Origin: Ilyonectria destructans
Lineage: Eukaryota; Ascomycota; Sordariomycetes; Hypocreales; Nectriaceae
NCBI GenBank assembly: GCA_020740775.1
Contig: JAHEWK010000001.1
Location: forward strand, 186,001 to 250,000
Length of the DNA: 64,000 nucleotides
Direction of reading: 5' to 3'
Shown here: positions 20,296-30,558 of the stretch, one piece after another
Layout of the letters: the number at the start of each line of letters is the position of its first letter
How positions within the stretch are numbered: position 1 is the first letter of the stretch
Program-made: the position numbers and the translations under genes
Notes under the pieces: generated by a model
What the model saw: the letters and a program-made list of their open reading frames with translations, nothing else
Told to the model about the DNA's origin: nothing
Database searches by the model: none

Positions 20296-21930
20296 ATGGG
20301 TCAATTCAAGGTCATAATAGTTGGTGGCGGTCTGGCAGGCTCGTTGCTCGCCAATGGGCTCGTCAACAACGGTGTAGACGTCACTGTTTTCGAAAGAGAT
20401 GAGGAGAGCCTCAAGAGAGAAGGATATCAGATTCGTCTTGGCAATTCTTCTTTGACAGGTTTCGCGGCATGCCTAACCGAATCACACATGGCGTCCGTTC
20501 TGCGGAAGCTCGGGCAGTCTTCTGGTTCTTCGACTACTGCGCCGTCTCTTTGCAACACCAAGTTTGAGACCATTCTGGACCTTTCGGCGCTACCCAATTA
20601 CTCCAAGTCATCCGCTATCAATCGAGTCGTTCTACGCGACCTACTTCTTGATCCGATCATTGCTGGTGGCAGGGTCAAGTTCGGCAAGGCTTTTTCACAC
20701 TACGAAACTGTCTCTGATGGCTCTGGAAAGGAGAGCGTTAAGGTCAACTTCGCAGATGGCTCATCAGATCATTGCGACATTCTGGTGGCAGCGGACGGCA
20801 GCGGATCAAAGGTCAGTCGAATTCTAAATCTCCTTTCGTCCATGGGTGTGCTAAAGTCAGGAGACAGATAAACAAGCAGGTTGGGGCCAGGAATATCGTT
20901 GACATCACTAGTCATTTGGCATTTCTGGCAAAAGGAAGTATCACGATGGAGCGCCTCAGGAAATTGCCTCCTCGCCTCCTAAAAGGGCCGATCTTGGTCT
21001 TCAAGAACGGCATTTCTCTGTTCTACGCTCGTGCAGTACCCGAAATTTCGATCATTGAGGAACCCCTTCTAATCACGCGTAGTTTACTTACCTGCTTCCC
21101 AGCAGACTACTGGAGTAACAAAGCTCGACTCCAACATCGACTTCGACGAGAGCCAAGCATCGTTTTACTGGACCCTCTCTGTTCCTCGAGATTTGTGTCC
21201 GTTCGAGGATGAGGCTGATATCCCTGACAGCCGTCGATTTTGCCTCGACATCGTTCGTGACTGGGCTCCAGAATAGTAAGTTGACTACGTCCTTTGCTCC
21301 TTTATCAAGTCTATGCCACTCACAAAGCTCAAACAGCAATACCTTACTATCCGTTGGGTCTGAAGACGAAGACGCGAGCCAAATTTTGGTAACGAAGCTC
21401 CGGGCTAGCACCAAGCTCTCGAAGCAGTGGCGCCAACGGCTCCAGGCGCGAAAAGATAACGCCCCTGAGGAGGGCAGCTCGCGAGTATGGCTTATGGGCG
21501 ACGCCGTACATGCGATGCAGCCCAACCGGTGAGATCATTCTGAACTAGGCGGCGACAGGTTGCTGACAGTGCATTAGGGGAATGGGCGGGAACCAGGCTA
21601 TGCACGACGCTGCCGACATGTTGCCTGAGTTGCTCGGGCTGAACACACTGGCAAAGGCTGGTTCGCCACTCTCTGCTACACAGATACAGACCGGGTGCAG
21701 TATGTATGAAAATAAGATGATCGATCGTACTTTTGCCTGGGTTAGCAAGAGCGGCGGCACATCTCAGCCGGTGAGTAGACAGACACCTAGACAGGGAACA
21801 AGAAGCTGATATGTTGCTTAAGACGATTGATCTAGATGGGTTTCTAGCGAAGCTCTTTTCCTTCTTTGCAGGTCTTCTGCTCCCTGTGGTGACTGTCATC
21901 TACAAGGCTTTCAAAAAGCCCGAGCATTGA
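20296..21930 (+). CDS. Class A FAD-dependent monooxygenase with C-terminal membrane anchor
   Basis: Six exons (20296-20811, 20868-21035, 21106-21275, 21337-21528, 21578-21770, 21823-21930) give 448 residues. The FAD motif VIIVGGGLAGSLLANGL starts at residue 6. An internal ADGSGSK block corresponds to the family DG motif. The second FAD motif is VWLMGDAVHAMQPNRGMGGNQAMHDA. These place it in the p-hydroxybenzoate-hydroxylase-like flavoprotein group. The last exon encodes a hydrophobic helix (FFAGLLLPVVTVIYKAF) and a short basic tail, so it is probably tail-anchored in the endoplasmic reticulum, as in membrane-bound fungal epoxidases that act on lipophilic substrates. Hydroxylation or epoxidation of a cluster A intermediate is inferred. 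Every exon junction keeps frame. The acceptor at 21105 has a close alternative three bases upstream. Confidence 0.88.
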
Positions 21931-22505
21931 GGACTCGAAGTCATCGTTGCAGCAACCGTCCCAGATTTCTCTTCTTTTTTCTCCCCCCCTTGTGCCCCCG
22001 AGACTGCGCGACAATCCACTGGTTCTCCCAACGCAACCCGTTCATCAAGGTGTAGATTCTCTCGGGGTGGGGGATCAGCACGTGCTGTGGAAGGTTCGGC
22101 ATCAACGGAACTTTGGAATTCTCCGAGCCTCGAAACCCAAGGTGGATCCTGATTTTAATGATGAGGTATAGCACCCCGTCAAGGTCCACCTCTAGCATGT
22201 GTCGAGACCTGTGCTACCCCCTAAACCATGTGGTACTTGGGAGGTACTTGGTATGGAGGGATATTTCTAGGCTGTAAATAGGAACCAAGGAGTCTCCGGT
22301 CTTGTTAGTACCGCGAAAATGACTGAGCACATTGCATTTGCAGAATTCCTATTACAAATATGGGCTGTTGGCACTGTCTCCGCTAGTGAAGCAAAGACCA
22401 ATGTCATCTGTTAAACGAGGGCTTGTGAGATAAGTTAGATCGAACCTGGACTTCCCCGCTTTGATGACACCTTAGTCTTGTTCTTGCGGCATCACGGGGA
22501 CACCC
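21931..22505. other. Intergenic, upstream of the cluster A regulator
   Basis: No gene seen. A CCGAA...TTTCGG everted pair lies just after this stretch at 22552-22571, ahead of the most likely start codons of the regulator, so self-regulation is possible. Confidence 0.35.
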
Positions 22506-24770
22506 ATGACCCGTACTGGGGCTAGGATCCGGGCCACCGCATCCGAACGGGTAACCTTTCGGCAATTGTTTGCTTGGATGCTGAATGACGAGTATCCCCT
22601 TTCTCATCTCACTTTCTTCTCCTCGACGAACAAGATTATGAGCATTACAAGGCTGTCAGCAAACCCAACCCCCTTAATGCCTACCAACAGAATCAGCGAC
22701 AGTATGCGTCGCCGCTGTATTATGGCATGCGAGAACTGCAAACGCCGCAAAGAGCGATGTGATGGCAATTTGCCATGCCGACGTTGTGTCGCACGAAGAG
22801 TTCAGGCACAATGCCAGTATTCAAAGCTTCGTGGGACTTCCTTTTCACACCAAAACGCTGGTGCGCGCCCGAGGCAACCCCTGGTATCGGTCGAAGAGAC
22901 GTCCTTTGATTCCCCGTCCAACACAATAGGCCAGCCGCCCCATCAGACATCGAGCCAAACCGAGCTCTATCCTCCAGGTTTCCTAGGCGACGCAGTGTGG
23001 ACGCCGACCCACCTCAGCACAGCATTCCCCAGTGTTTGCCGGCTCGTCCGTGACAGCCAAGGAGGTTCCGTCTTCTTAGGAGACTCAGCCAATGAATCTT
23101 TTCTTCAGCAAATTCGTCAGCTAGTTGCCCAGACTCTCGGGTCGTGCCCTTTTGTCGACGAGCCGGTACAGTTTCACATCGTGGATGACACCTCTGTCTC
23201 GCTTGTGAGATGGGATGAGACTCCTGCTCCTCCAACAAAGCCTAGCCCTGCCCAGGCGAGCTACTTTGTGAGCTGGAGCATGAGGGCAACAAGTTGTCTG
23301 CTGGGCGTTGTCCGTGAATCGGATGCTCAAAGCGAAATAGCCCAGTGGCTTGAGCAACGTGAAGAGAACACGAGCCTCTCGACCGCCTTGTATTACTTGA
23401 TTCTAGCAAATGGTGCGCTGTCGTGCCCAGAAGACGAAGACCACATCGCCGATGCATGTTTCTCCTACGCAAGATACCTGACAAATTTAAAATCAATGGA
23501 TGAGCCGAACCTCAAGTCCATTCTGTGCTACAGCTGGATTGCCTTCTACCAACTTGGCACAGGCAGACGGAATGCAGCATATTACTCTGTCGGGATTGCA
23601 GTTCGCGCTGCATGTGCCATGGGTATCCACAGAGCCGACCTGCCATGCTCTCTGAGCGTTGACAACCGTGCCTTCCGTGAACGACTTTGGAAAGCGTTAC
23701 GAAAGCTTGATCTCTTCACCAGCGCCTCTTTGGGGCGACCCATCTGCACGAACGAGACCCGCGACACAAAAGCTGAGCAGGGCTATTCTTCCACAATCGA
23801 CATCACAGCTATGCTCGAGGCCATTCTAAGGGAGGTTTATCCGACCTTCAAAGTTTCTAGAAATTTTGTGGTGAACATGACTAAGGAGCATCGTCTGTGG
23901 GCAACCCGCATCGCGGATGGCTTGAAGGCTGATGGGATCGAGCCTGCAGGACTTATTGAGGGTTGCGAACGCCAACCCAATCTCGCGTTTTCCAACATCA
24001 AAGAGTCATACTACTGGTCTATCATGCTGCTGACTCGGCCTTTCCTCTTTGAGCGAGCCTCAACACAGACACCATATGCCGGATTAAGAAAAACCCACAC
24101 TGGAGGTCAGGACGAGCTTCCACAAGTATCACATACTGATACCGCCCTCGTATACGCTTGTGTCGATTCAGCCGTCCGCACCATAGATTTACTTCAATGC
24201 CTACTTCTGAGGGCGGATTTGCCCAAACGACTACCCTTTGCTGTCAACTCGGCCTTCGGTGCTGCTTTGACCCTGGGCGTTGCCATCTTCGCGGATCTGG
24301 ATCGGGTATTCCCGCTGCAAAAGAAATTGCAAATTACAGAAAAGTTATTGCAAAAGTTTCGAAACCATGACCCCGTTGCCAAGTACTACCGCATTGTCGT
24401 GGAGCAACTTCAATCCACATGCGATAAGTATGTTGAACGACGCAACCGTTACGTGATGGAGTCACAGGGTCAATTGGTTGGCGACCTTTTTGGACGTGTT
24501 CATGGGGAGTTCCCGTCGTCGAATCAGACATTTGACGAAATGAGTGTTTCGTGGACTGATGCACTGGCGAGGACACAACTGCCGCTACCGCAAGGCGCTA
24601 TGGGCTCTCTGCCGACAGTGTTTTTGACGGATGAGTCACCACTGGTTTTGGAGTCGGTAAATGCCAGCGGCAGTCTCTCGTATCTGTCTTTGGACCCCTT
24701 CCAAGGGTCCCAGCTAATCGATATGGATTATGTTGACGATTTCTCATGCGAAGAGCTTGACGTTTTCTGA
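22506..24770 (+). CDS. Zn2Cys6 transcription factor, probable cluster A regulator
   Basis: A single uninterrupted frame of 754 codons. The zinc cluster is C-ENCKRR-KERC-DGNLP-C-RR-C...C, spacing C-x2-C-x6-C-x5-C-x2-C-x8-C. The preceding about 60 residues look non-coding in style, and the in-frame ATG at 22677 (MPTNRISD) or 22638 would put the zinc cluster near the N-terminus, as is usual. I therefore favour a start at 22677, giving about 697 residues. The middle contains the fungal-specific regulatory domain (helical block around RAACAMGIHRADLP...ERLWKALRKLDLFTSASLGRP). The C-terminus is acidic and probably activating. The gene sits between the FAD monooxygenase and epoxide hydrolase, all on the plus strand, and CGG-type palindromes fill the nearby promoters. 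It is a nuclear protein; its targets are inferred. Confidence 0.92.
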   Translation: MTRTGARIRATASERVTFRQLFAWMLNDEYPLSHLTFFSSTNKIMSITRLSANPTPLMPTNRISDSMRRRCIMACENCKRRKERCDGNLPCRRCVARRVQAQCQYSKLRGTSFSHQNAGARPRQPLVSVEETSFDSPSNTIGQPPHQTSSQTELYPPGFLGDAVWTPTHLSTAFPSVCRLVRDSQGGSVFLGDSANESFLQQIRQLVAQTLGSCPFVDEPVQFHIVDDTSVSLVRWDETPAPPTKPSPAQASYFVSWSMRATSCLLGVVRESDAQSEIAQWLEQREENTSLSTALYYLILANGALSCPEDEDHIADACFSYARYLTNLKSMDEPNLKSILCYSWIAFYQLGTGRRNAAYYSVGIAVRAACAMGIHRADLPCSLSVDNRAFRERLWKALRKLDLFTSASLGRPICTNETRDTKAEQGYSSTIDITAMLEAILREVYPTFKVSRNFVVNMTKEHRLWATRIADGLKADGIEPAGLIEGCERQPNLAFSNIKESYYWSIMLLTRPFLFERASTQTPYAGLRKTHTGGQDELPQVSHTDTALVYACVDSAVRTIDLLQCLLLRADLPKRLPFAVNSAFGAALTLGVAIFADLDRVFPLQKKLQITEKLLQKFRNHDPVAKYYRIVVEQLQSTCDKYVERRNRYVMESQGQLVGDLFGRVHGEFPSSNQTFDEMSVSWTDALARTQLPLPQGAMGSLPTVFLTDESPLVLESVNASGSLSYLSLDPFQGSQLIDMDYVDDFSCEELDVF

Positions 24771-25167
24771 CTTGTACCGGTTCTCATAAGGGCACTGTGC
24801 AGGTTTGTCACATCTACCAGATAGTCAGACCTATCTCGAACCGCCCAAGATGTCTGAGGCCCTAGCTAGCTGGTCTCAACGCCTAGCTTCTGGTCTCAAG
24901 ACCGCAGATCATCTATCTCAAGGACCCTAGCGCAGCCCCTAGAAAGCTCTTAAGATTCTTTGTATCTAATAAGAGTCTTTAGATCAGTCTTATAGAAAAG
25001 AAAGTAGTAATAAGCTCAAGTAACCTCAGACAGTTAAAACACTCTGGATGCTTTAGGGTCTTTAGCTTTGTCTAGCTATTGACCTGAGTGAAGAAAAAGC
25101 TAGGCTGGTGACGAGCCCAGTGATGAGACAGGTGGCGATGGACACCTATGATGATAAAGGAAAAGCT
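24771..25167. other. Intergenic, low-complexity
   Basis: Short CTAGCT/GGTCTCAAG-type repeats occur at 24860-24905 (TGGTCTCAA twice). No gene is supported. Confidence 0.4.
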
Positions 25168-25419
25168 TTACTTCTGCAATAGCTGTTGAGATCCGATATC
25201 CCTATATGTGACGCTAAGGCGCGGGGGAAATGATCGCCAATCCAGGTCAAGGATATACTCGACAATTGTCTGCTCTTCTAGATCGGTCAACTTGCGCGAT
25301 TTAGATATCGTATCGCGTCTAGAAGGAACGCGGTTACGTCGGTGTCGTAGGGTACTATCACGGGATGGCAAGGCCGGTAACAGGGTGGTATATGCGTTGT
25401 GCCGTGAGGAAGGAAACAT
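25168..25419 (-). mobile_element. Pogo/Fot1-type (Tc1-mariner) transposase N-terminal HTH relic
   Basis: The minus-strand frame reads SRKLTDLEEQTIVEYILDLD followed by WRSFPPRLSVTYRDIGSQ. This is the helix-turn-helix (Psq/CENP-B type) start of fungal pogo-like transposases. No DDE catalytic domain follows, so only the DNA-binding N-terminus is left. The adjacent 11-bp repeat at 25594 may mark an element end. Confidence 0.65.
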
Positions 25420-25593
25420 CTGTGGCCTACGGAGCTAGCCAATGTAAGTGGTGTTGCGCACGCGCCGCACCTGACTCAACATGATGCCGTGACATATGGT
25501 CCGTATGGGACTTTGAAGTGGACCACTCACTTGTCTGGTCCGCTCGCTTATTATGCACGTTGGACGTTTTATCTAAGTGTACGGAGTAGCCGA

Positions 25594-25654
25594 AGTCTGG
25601 CGGAAGTTTAGCGGCCAGCGGAAGTTTGGCGGAAGTTTAGCGGAAATTAGGAAA
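25594..25654. repeat. Second array of the 11-bp AGTTTAGCGGA repeat
   Basis: About five units (AGTCTGGCGGA, AGTTTAGCGGC, CAGCGGA, AGTTTGGCGGA, AGTTTAGCGGA). They are related to the array at 8695-8771. Confidence 0.75.
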
Positions 25655-25689
25655 TATAGCCTTTATTTGCCAATCAAGATCTAGGCTAG

Positions 25690-25780
25690 TCCGGACCTCA
25701 ACCCGCGGCTCAAAATTCAGCTTTCAATCCCACCAAACAAGGTTCTATGAGTAATCCTGTGGGAAACTACTCCGGACCTC
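25690..25780. promoter_or_regulatory. Paired TCCGGACCTC direct repeat in the epoxide hydrolase promoter
   Basis: Identical 10-mers at 25690-25699 and 25771-25780, each holding the palindrome TCCGGA, 150-240 bp before the ATG at 25932. They may be zinc-cluster factor sites. The half-site differs in context from the TTCGG-N5-CCGAA sites of the other cluster A promoters. Confidence 0.4.
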
Positions 25781-25931
25781 CTTACAAATCAATGTACTAC
25801 TGGCTCAAAAGTAAGCGTAGGGAGGTACTACCGGCATTGTCTACGTAAATGTACATAATGACTTCAAACCACAATCCGACGCGTTGTACATCCATCTCAC
25901 CCAGTCTACTACGAGTCTAACAGAAGGTATC

Positions 25932-27314
25932 ATGCACTTTCGAACGTGGCCGCTCGTCGCGGCTTATACGGCCGCTGCAACCGTGATAGGTCACAAGTCA
26001 GGTTACGCAGGGCTCAACTTTAATTTCCCAAACACCACCTCCCCTACGCGGTTCGAAATTCATGTCAACCAAGAATTCATCGACCTAACCCTCCGAAAAG
26101 TGCGTGATTATCGCCCATCACAGAGTCTTTTCTCCAATTGGACACTTGAAGGCCCTCCCGACTGGGCCATGACGTCTCTCGCAGACCATTGGGATAAAAA
26201 CTACCAGTGGAGGGCTACCGAACAGAGAATCAATCAGTTTGATCACTACGCAACAACCGTTCCTGGCAGCCGCAACTATACTGCACCTATCCCTCTCCAT
26301 TTCGTCCACCAGCGTTCCAACAATAGCGATGACACTCCGCTTCTTTTGCTCCATGGTTGGTCGTCTACCCACTTCGAATGGTCACGAGTCATCGGGCCTT
26401 TGACGCAGAATGGCAACAAGACATTCCACGTCGTAGCTCCTGACCTACCCGGCTACGGCTTCAGCCCGGCACCTACGCAGCCATCCATGGGCCCGCGGGA
26501 AATGGGCGCAGCTTTCGATGTGCTCATGAAACAGCTAGGCTACGAGACTTATGGTATTGTTTCAACTGACCTCGGCTGGGCACTTGGCATGTGGATGGTG
26601 GAAGATTTCCCCGATAGTCTGACTGGCTTGTTCACTGATTTCTACCGCGTGCCGCCACTACCCTCTGACCTTTCCCGTCAAACTGTGAATCAGACCACCA
26701 AGGAGGAAAATGATTTCATCGAGGTGTCGAACGCGTGGGACTCGTCCCATTCGGCATATGCAACGGTACAAATCCAAAAGCCTCAAGCCCTATCACTAGC
26801 TGTAACAGACAGTCCTGTCGGCTTCGCTGGTTGGTTATGGGACCTTAGATATGCTATCAGTAACGGCTATTCTTACACCTACGAGGAACTCATCACGGGT
26901 GCAATGTTGCTGTGGATTCAGTCGCCATACGGTAGTATGCGAAGCTGGGTGGAGTTCTACATGGTAAGTGTTTTCACTAAACCCGATAGTCGTCCTTGGG
27001 CAGAGTTTTAAAGCTGAGCAACAAATAGCCTGACGCCTTGATGTTGCCAAGGACGAATGTACCAACCGGAATCACTCAATGGGGGAATACCGATGGGCCG
27101 TTTCCATCCCTTGCTAAGTTCCCACTAGTAGTAAGTGTCTTAACTACCCGAGAGCCTTTTGCGCTTGCTAAAATGATGCCAGCCACGACACTGGGCCGAA
27201 AGGACGTCAAGGGTCGTCTACTGGAAGCGATACGAATTCGGTGGCCATTACCCCGCCGTCACTCACCCCGACTTGTGGGTCGACGATGTTAGAGAGTTCT
27301 TTGCCAGCCTTTAA
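25932..27314 (+). CDS. Secreted or lumenal epoxide hydrolase (microsomal EH-like alpha/beta hydrolase), copy 1
   Basis: Exons 25932-26963, 27029-27130 and 27183-27314 give 421 residues. The start at 25932 gives a plausible signal peptide (MHFRTWPLVAAYTAAATVIG). An EHN-type N-terminal domain (YRPSQSLFSNW..EGPPDWAMTSLADHW) is followed by the oxyanion motif LLLHGWSSTHFEW, the nucleophile elbow STDLGW with Asp near residue 213, and the C-terminal GGHYPA with His near residue 400. This set matches microsomal-type epoxide hydrolases, which open epoxides to diols through an alkyl-enzyme intermediate. Several N-x-S/T sites (NYTAP, NKTF, NQTT) fit secretion. It ends cluster A. Its closest relative here is the gene at 47519-48916, with the same intron positions and identical lengths for exons 2 and 3 (102 and 132 nt). 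The juvenile-hormone-type or xenobiotic substrate cannot be decided. Confidence 0.92.
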
Positions 27315-27948
27315 TCGGAGAACGTAAAGAGAGCAATGAAGGGCGCAAAGCAGCCAATGGACAAGCACGCTGACAGAACAGTTAATGTTCGTTCTTCCTT
27401 CAAACTCACCACTCTCTAAGTCGCAGTATAATTCCTAATCGGGTTAGAACGCATAAAACCGCAAGTCTTACTCCTCTACCTATAGACAAGACCTATTCAA
27501 GCTGAGGTGATGAGACGCGGATTAATCTGATAGTAATACGTTAATGACAAAGATAAAGTCTGTCTAGCTCTTTATATACTACTTCAATTTGGCTCTCTTT
27601 TCCCATCACCAGTGATTGCCTACTCACGTTGCTCGATGTCGACGAAAAGCCCCAAAGTTGACCTAGCGCTAGCCGCCCACGGACACTGTTGTTAGCTGTC
27701 GCGTTTCAGCAATGCGGTCGACCCTGTGTTTTGGAGTAAACATGGTCACGCCCGCCTCGGCCTAACCGCCACGACCCACAACGCGAACTTGCCCTCAACA
27801 TCACCATCTTATAAATCGAACACTCCGCAATTTCTCGCGACACAGCGCACCAAATAGAAAGCCGATTGAAGATTTAGAATCAACGATACCGAAATATACA
27901 GAAAATCAACTCCAAGCGGTCATTAACGAAGCAGTTACGACCGGAAAT
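27315..27948. other. Intergenic, no gene seen
   Basis: Nothing recognisable on either strand apart from mildly AT-rich DNA at 27420-27600. Confidence 0.4.
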
Positions 27949-28344
27949 ATGAAAGCAGCTGCAGCCAAGCAAGGCTTGGAACCAGTCAAATTGTCAAACC
28001 CGGATTATTTGACCAACCTTGTTTTATTTGCCGACCAGGAGGCACAAGTCTTGATCTGCTTCCGAGAGGAATGCGAATATGCTCTGTGCGTGGAGGGTCC
28101 ACTGGTCACGACGCACCTCCGGGACAAACACAACATTCCAGAAGAAGCAAGGAAATGTCTAACACGATTCCTCAAAAGCTTACCCCAGCCTAACCTCCGC
28201 GATCCCAACAAGGCCACTCCTGGGCAGCTTGCGGCTGGTAGCATAAAGCATCAGGGGTCTTCATCTACCCACTTGCTAAGGGAAAGGCCTATCGACATAC
28301 CAGACGACGTAAAAATGGCTCGCTCTAATGTAACAAGCGAGTAG
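27949..28344 (+). pseudogene. OrsD-type (DUF3505) zinc-finger domain fragment
   Basis: A 131-codon frame contains ICFREECEYALCVEGPLVTTHL and RDKHNIPEEARK, a C2H2-like finger (C..C..H..H) typical of the N-terminal domain of fungal OrsD/DUF3505 proteins. Those are normally 700 or more residues long and are often repeated in genomes, near mobile DNA. Here only the N-terminal domain is present. The C-terminal tail (after 28250) resembles nothing. It may be a truncated gene or a short stand-alone protein; I favour a relic. The first cysteine pair has an extra residue compared with the usual C-x-x-C. Confidence 0.5.
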
Positions 28345-29569
28345 ATGGCCAATCTCGTAAAGTGACATATCCATACACTTCTGATCCCACGAAGGTGAAC
28401 CGGAAGTGTGGAGGCACTCCTTGAGAGTGGCACAAGCGGCCCATCTTCCTCACATATTTCCAAGTATCTCGAGTAAGGGTTGGCAGCATATCTGCGCATC
28501 AGTGAAGATATCCTATAGTTGGTTCGCCCGATTTATTCTTCTGGTGAATTTCAATGGGCGTTTCTAGGGTTTGTGGGGCGCGGTGTTGGGGGATGGCCAC
28601 AAAGGTACGACCCGACGCTTTTGACGTCTTAATTTATGTTGCGATGATGTGATTGGAGGCAAAGTCATCGAGACTGCCCTCCTAGACTACCCCGCCCTAA
28701 GTCATTCGACAGGTAAACAAGGACATTAGCTGAGGCACGAGTTCACTTACGGTATTAATGCAGCTATGAGGCACAGTGAATGATTATTATCTAGGAAAAG
28801 CTCATTTCTGTTCATGAATTCTATTAGAAGCAACCCTATCGCAGAAGGAGAAGGAGCCACAAAAAAGCTCATCATATCAATAAAGAGAACTAATTCCGCG
28901 TTAGAATTCGCCTTTGAGGCGCGTTAATCTGCGTCAAGGGATACATGTTTGGCCTCAGTGAACATACATAATGGGGATCTAAGTTTCAACAAACCACACT
29001 ACCACCTAGTATTTCTCGTCAACATGTGAGCCATGCCGCCGCTAGGGCATGAGAGGTTAACATCCACTGACAGGGCCCGTGAAGAAGGGACCGTCGTATC
29101 GGTCTCATGAATGACGGCATCATACGGACATTCTCCAGGGACAAGCCAAAACTCCGAAAGGCGAGGGGCTCCAGCAGCCGTGTTATGACAGTATAATTTC
29201 CAGTGATCGATCCAATGCTATGCTTAGTTTATGTACATGGAATACTGTTGAGCAATTATTTCGCAAAGGCCGTGATAGCGTGATATAGGGTAGTGCTGGA
29301 TTGTGTGGGAGTTTACTCCATAACGTTTACTATGAGTAGCAAAACCTGGGCGGGCTCCACTTGAAATACACTATATCAACTACATCAACGTACACCAGAC
29401 GCTCAAATTAATCGATGTATGACTGAGCAGGGGCTCGGTGTGATGAGTGAATATGGATGGTTAATCAACGTGTATGTCTGGCGTAATTGATCTGAGCCCT
29501 GATCAAATACATCGGCTTGCTTACAAAAGCTGCCACAACCAGGTCTAGGTCAACTATCATCATTGAGTT
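28345..29569. other. Gene-free stretch
   Basis: No recognisable coding sequence over about 1.2 kb on either strand. The composition is unremarkable and it is probably decayed DNA upstream of the LINE relic. Confidence 0.45.
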
Positions 29570-30520
29570 CACTAAGCCCAAAGATGCGAATCGCATCATC
29601 GACGAGGGTCTTATCTAGCAAGGCGAGGTCTTCCAATGCGAGAGGCACGACAGGCAGTGCCGACTCAGGCAGTGTTTCCGATGTCACAAATACGGCCACA
29701 GAGGAGCCCAATGCAAGGAAACCGAAAAACGTGGTTACTACGCTTAAAACCATGCTACCTAGAACTGCCTTGAGAAGACTGATAGCTCGGCAGCCCGTAA
29801 ATGCGCAGTGTGCCAAGGAGGGCAGAGGCATGGATCAGGCAATGCTGTGCCAGAAAGCAGGAGCTTTCCAAGCTCAAGAAGGCCTACAACACGCGACCAC
29901 TATGCCACCCAGAACTGCGCAAACACACAATCACACAGGCAGCAGAAGCCGAGACTCGGCCAGAACAGCTGCGACAAGAACAACCCAGACGGAGCTAACT
30001 AAGCTCGGAGCCAACAGCGACACCACAGACCTGAAGCGGTCCCTGATCAAGTGAATATAAAAGCGACAACCCACAGGAGGGGCAAAAAACAACACGTCAG
30101 CTAGCAGAGGGAGCTGGCAACCGCAGCGTAGGGCAACCGCAGCGTAGGGCAACCTCGGGCCATAGACAGCCTCTCAGTGAGAAGGACCTAAATAGGAAGA
30201 AACCCCGGATTTAAGGCCACTACCACATGGATACCGACCCAGACTCAGAAGAAGACCGATGAACGAGACCAATACAATCAGAATTCTACAGTATAACGTC
30301 AGAAAAGGAAGGTCAACCGTTATGGCCACACTGCTGTGAGATGCTCTAGTCGAAGACCTAGATATCCTCGCAATGCAGGAACCCTGGAAGAACCTACACA
30401 TAACAACCACATCCCATCCAGCCAAGCAACAGTTCCACCTCTGCTATCCAGCAACAGGTAAAGAAGGCCCAGCCAGAACCAGCTTCTTTATCTTAAGGGA
30501 CTCGATCAAATAAATTTGTA
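29570..30520 (+). mobile_element. Tad-like non-LTR retrotransposon (LINE) relic: Gag zinc knuckles plus start of endonuclease
   Basis: The ORF1 part contains a CCHC zinc knuckle CFRCHKYGHRGAQC (29673-29714), then in shifted frames AWIRQCCARKQELSKLKKAYN, the conserved Gag tail. ORF2 begins at 30259 (MNETNTIRILQYNVRKGR) with the apurinic-type endonuclease start and the motif DILAMQEPW. A TGA at 30337 breaks it, consistent with CGA to TGA. Only about 80 residues of ORF2 are present; the reverse transcriptase is missing. It lies tail to tail with the rhodopsin-domain gene on the opposite strand. Confidence 0.8.
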
Positions 30521-30558
30521 GTTCAAGAACACACGAGAGATCTATGCTCGCTGGTAAA

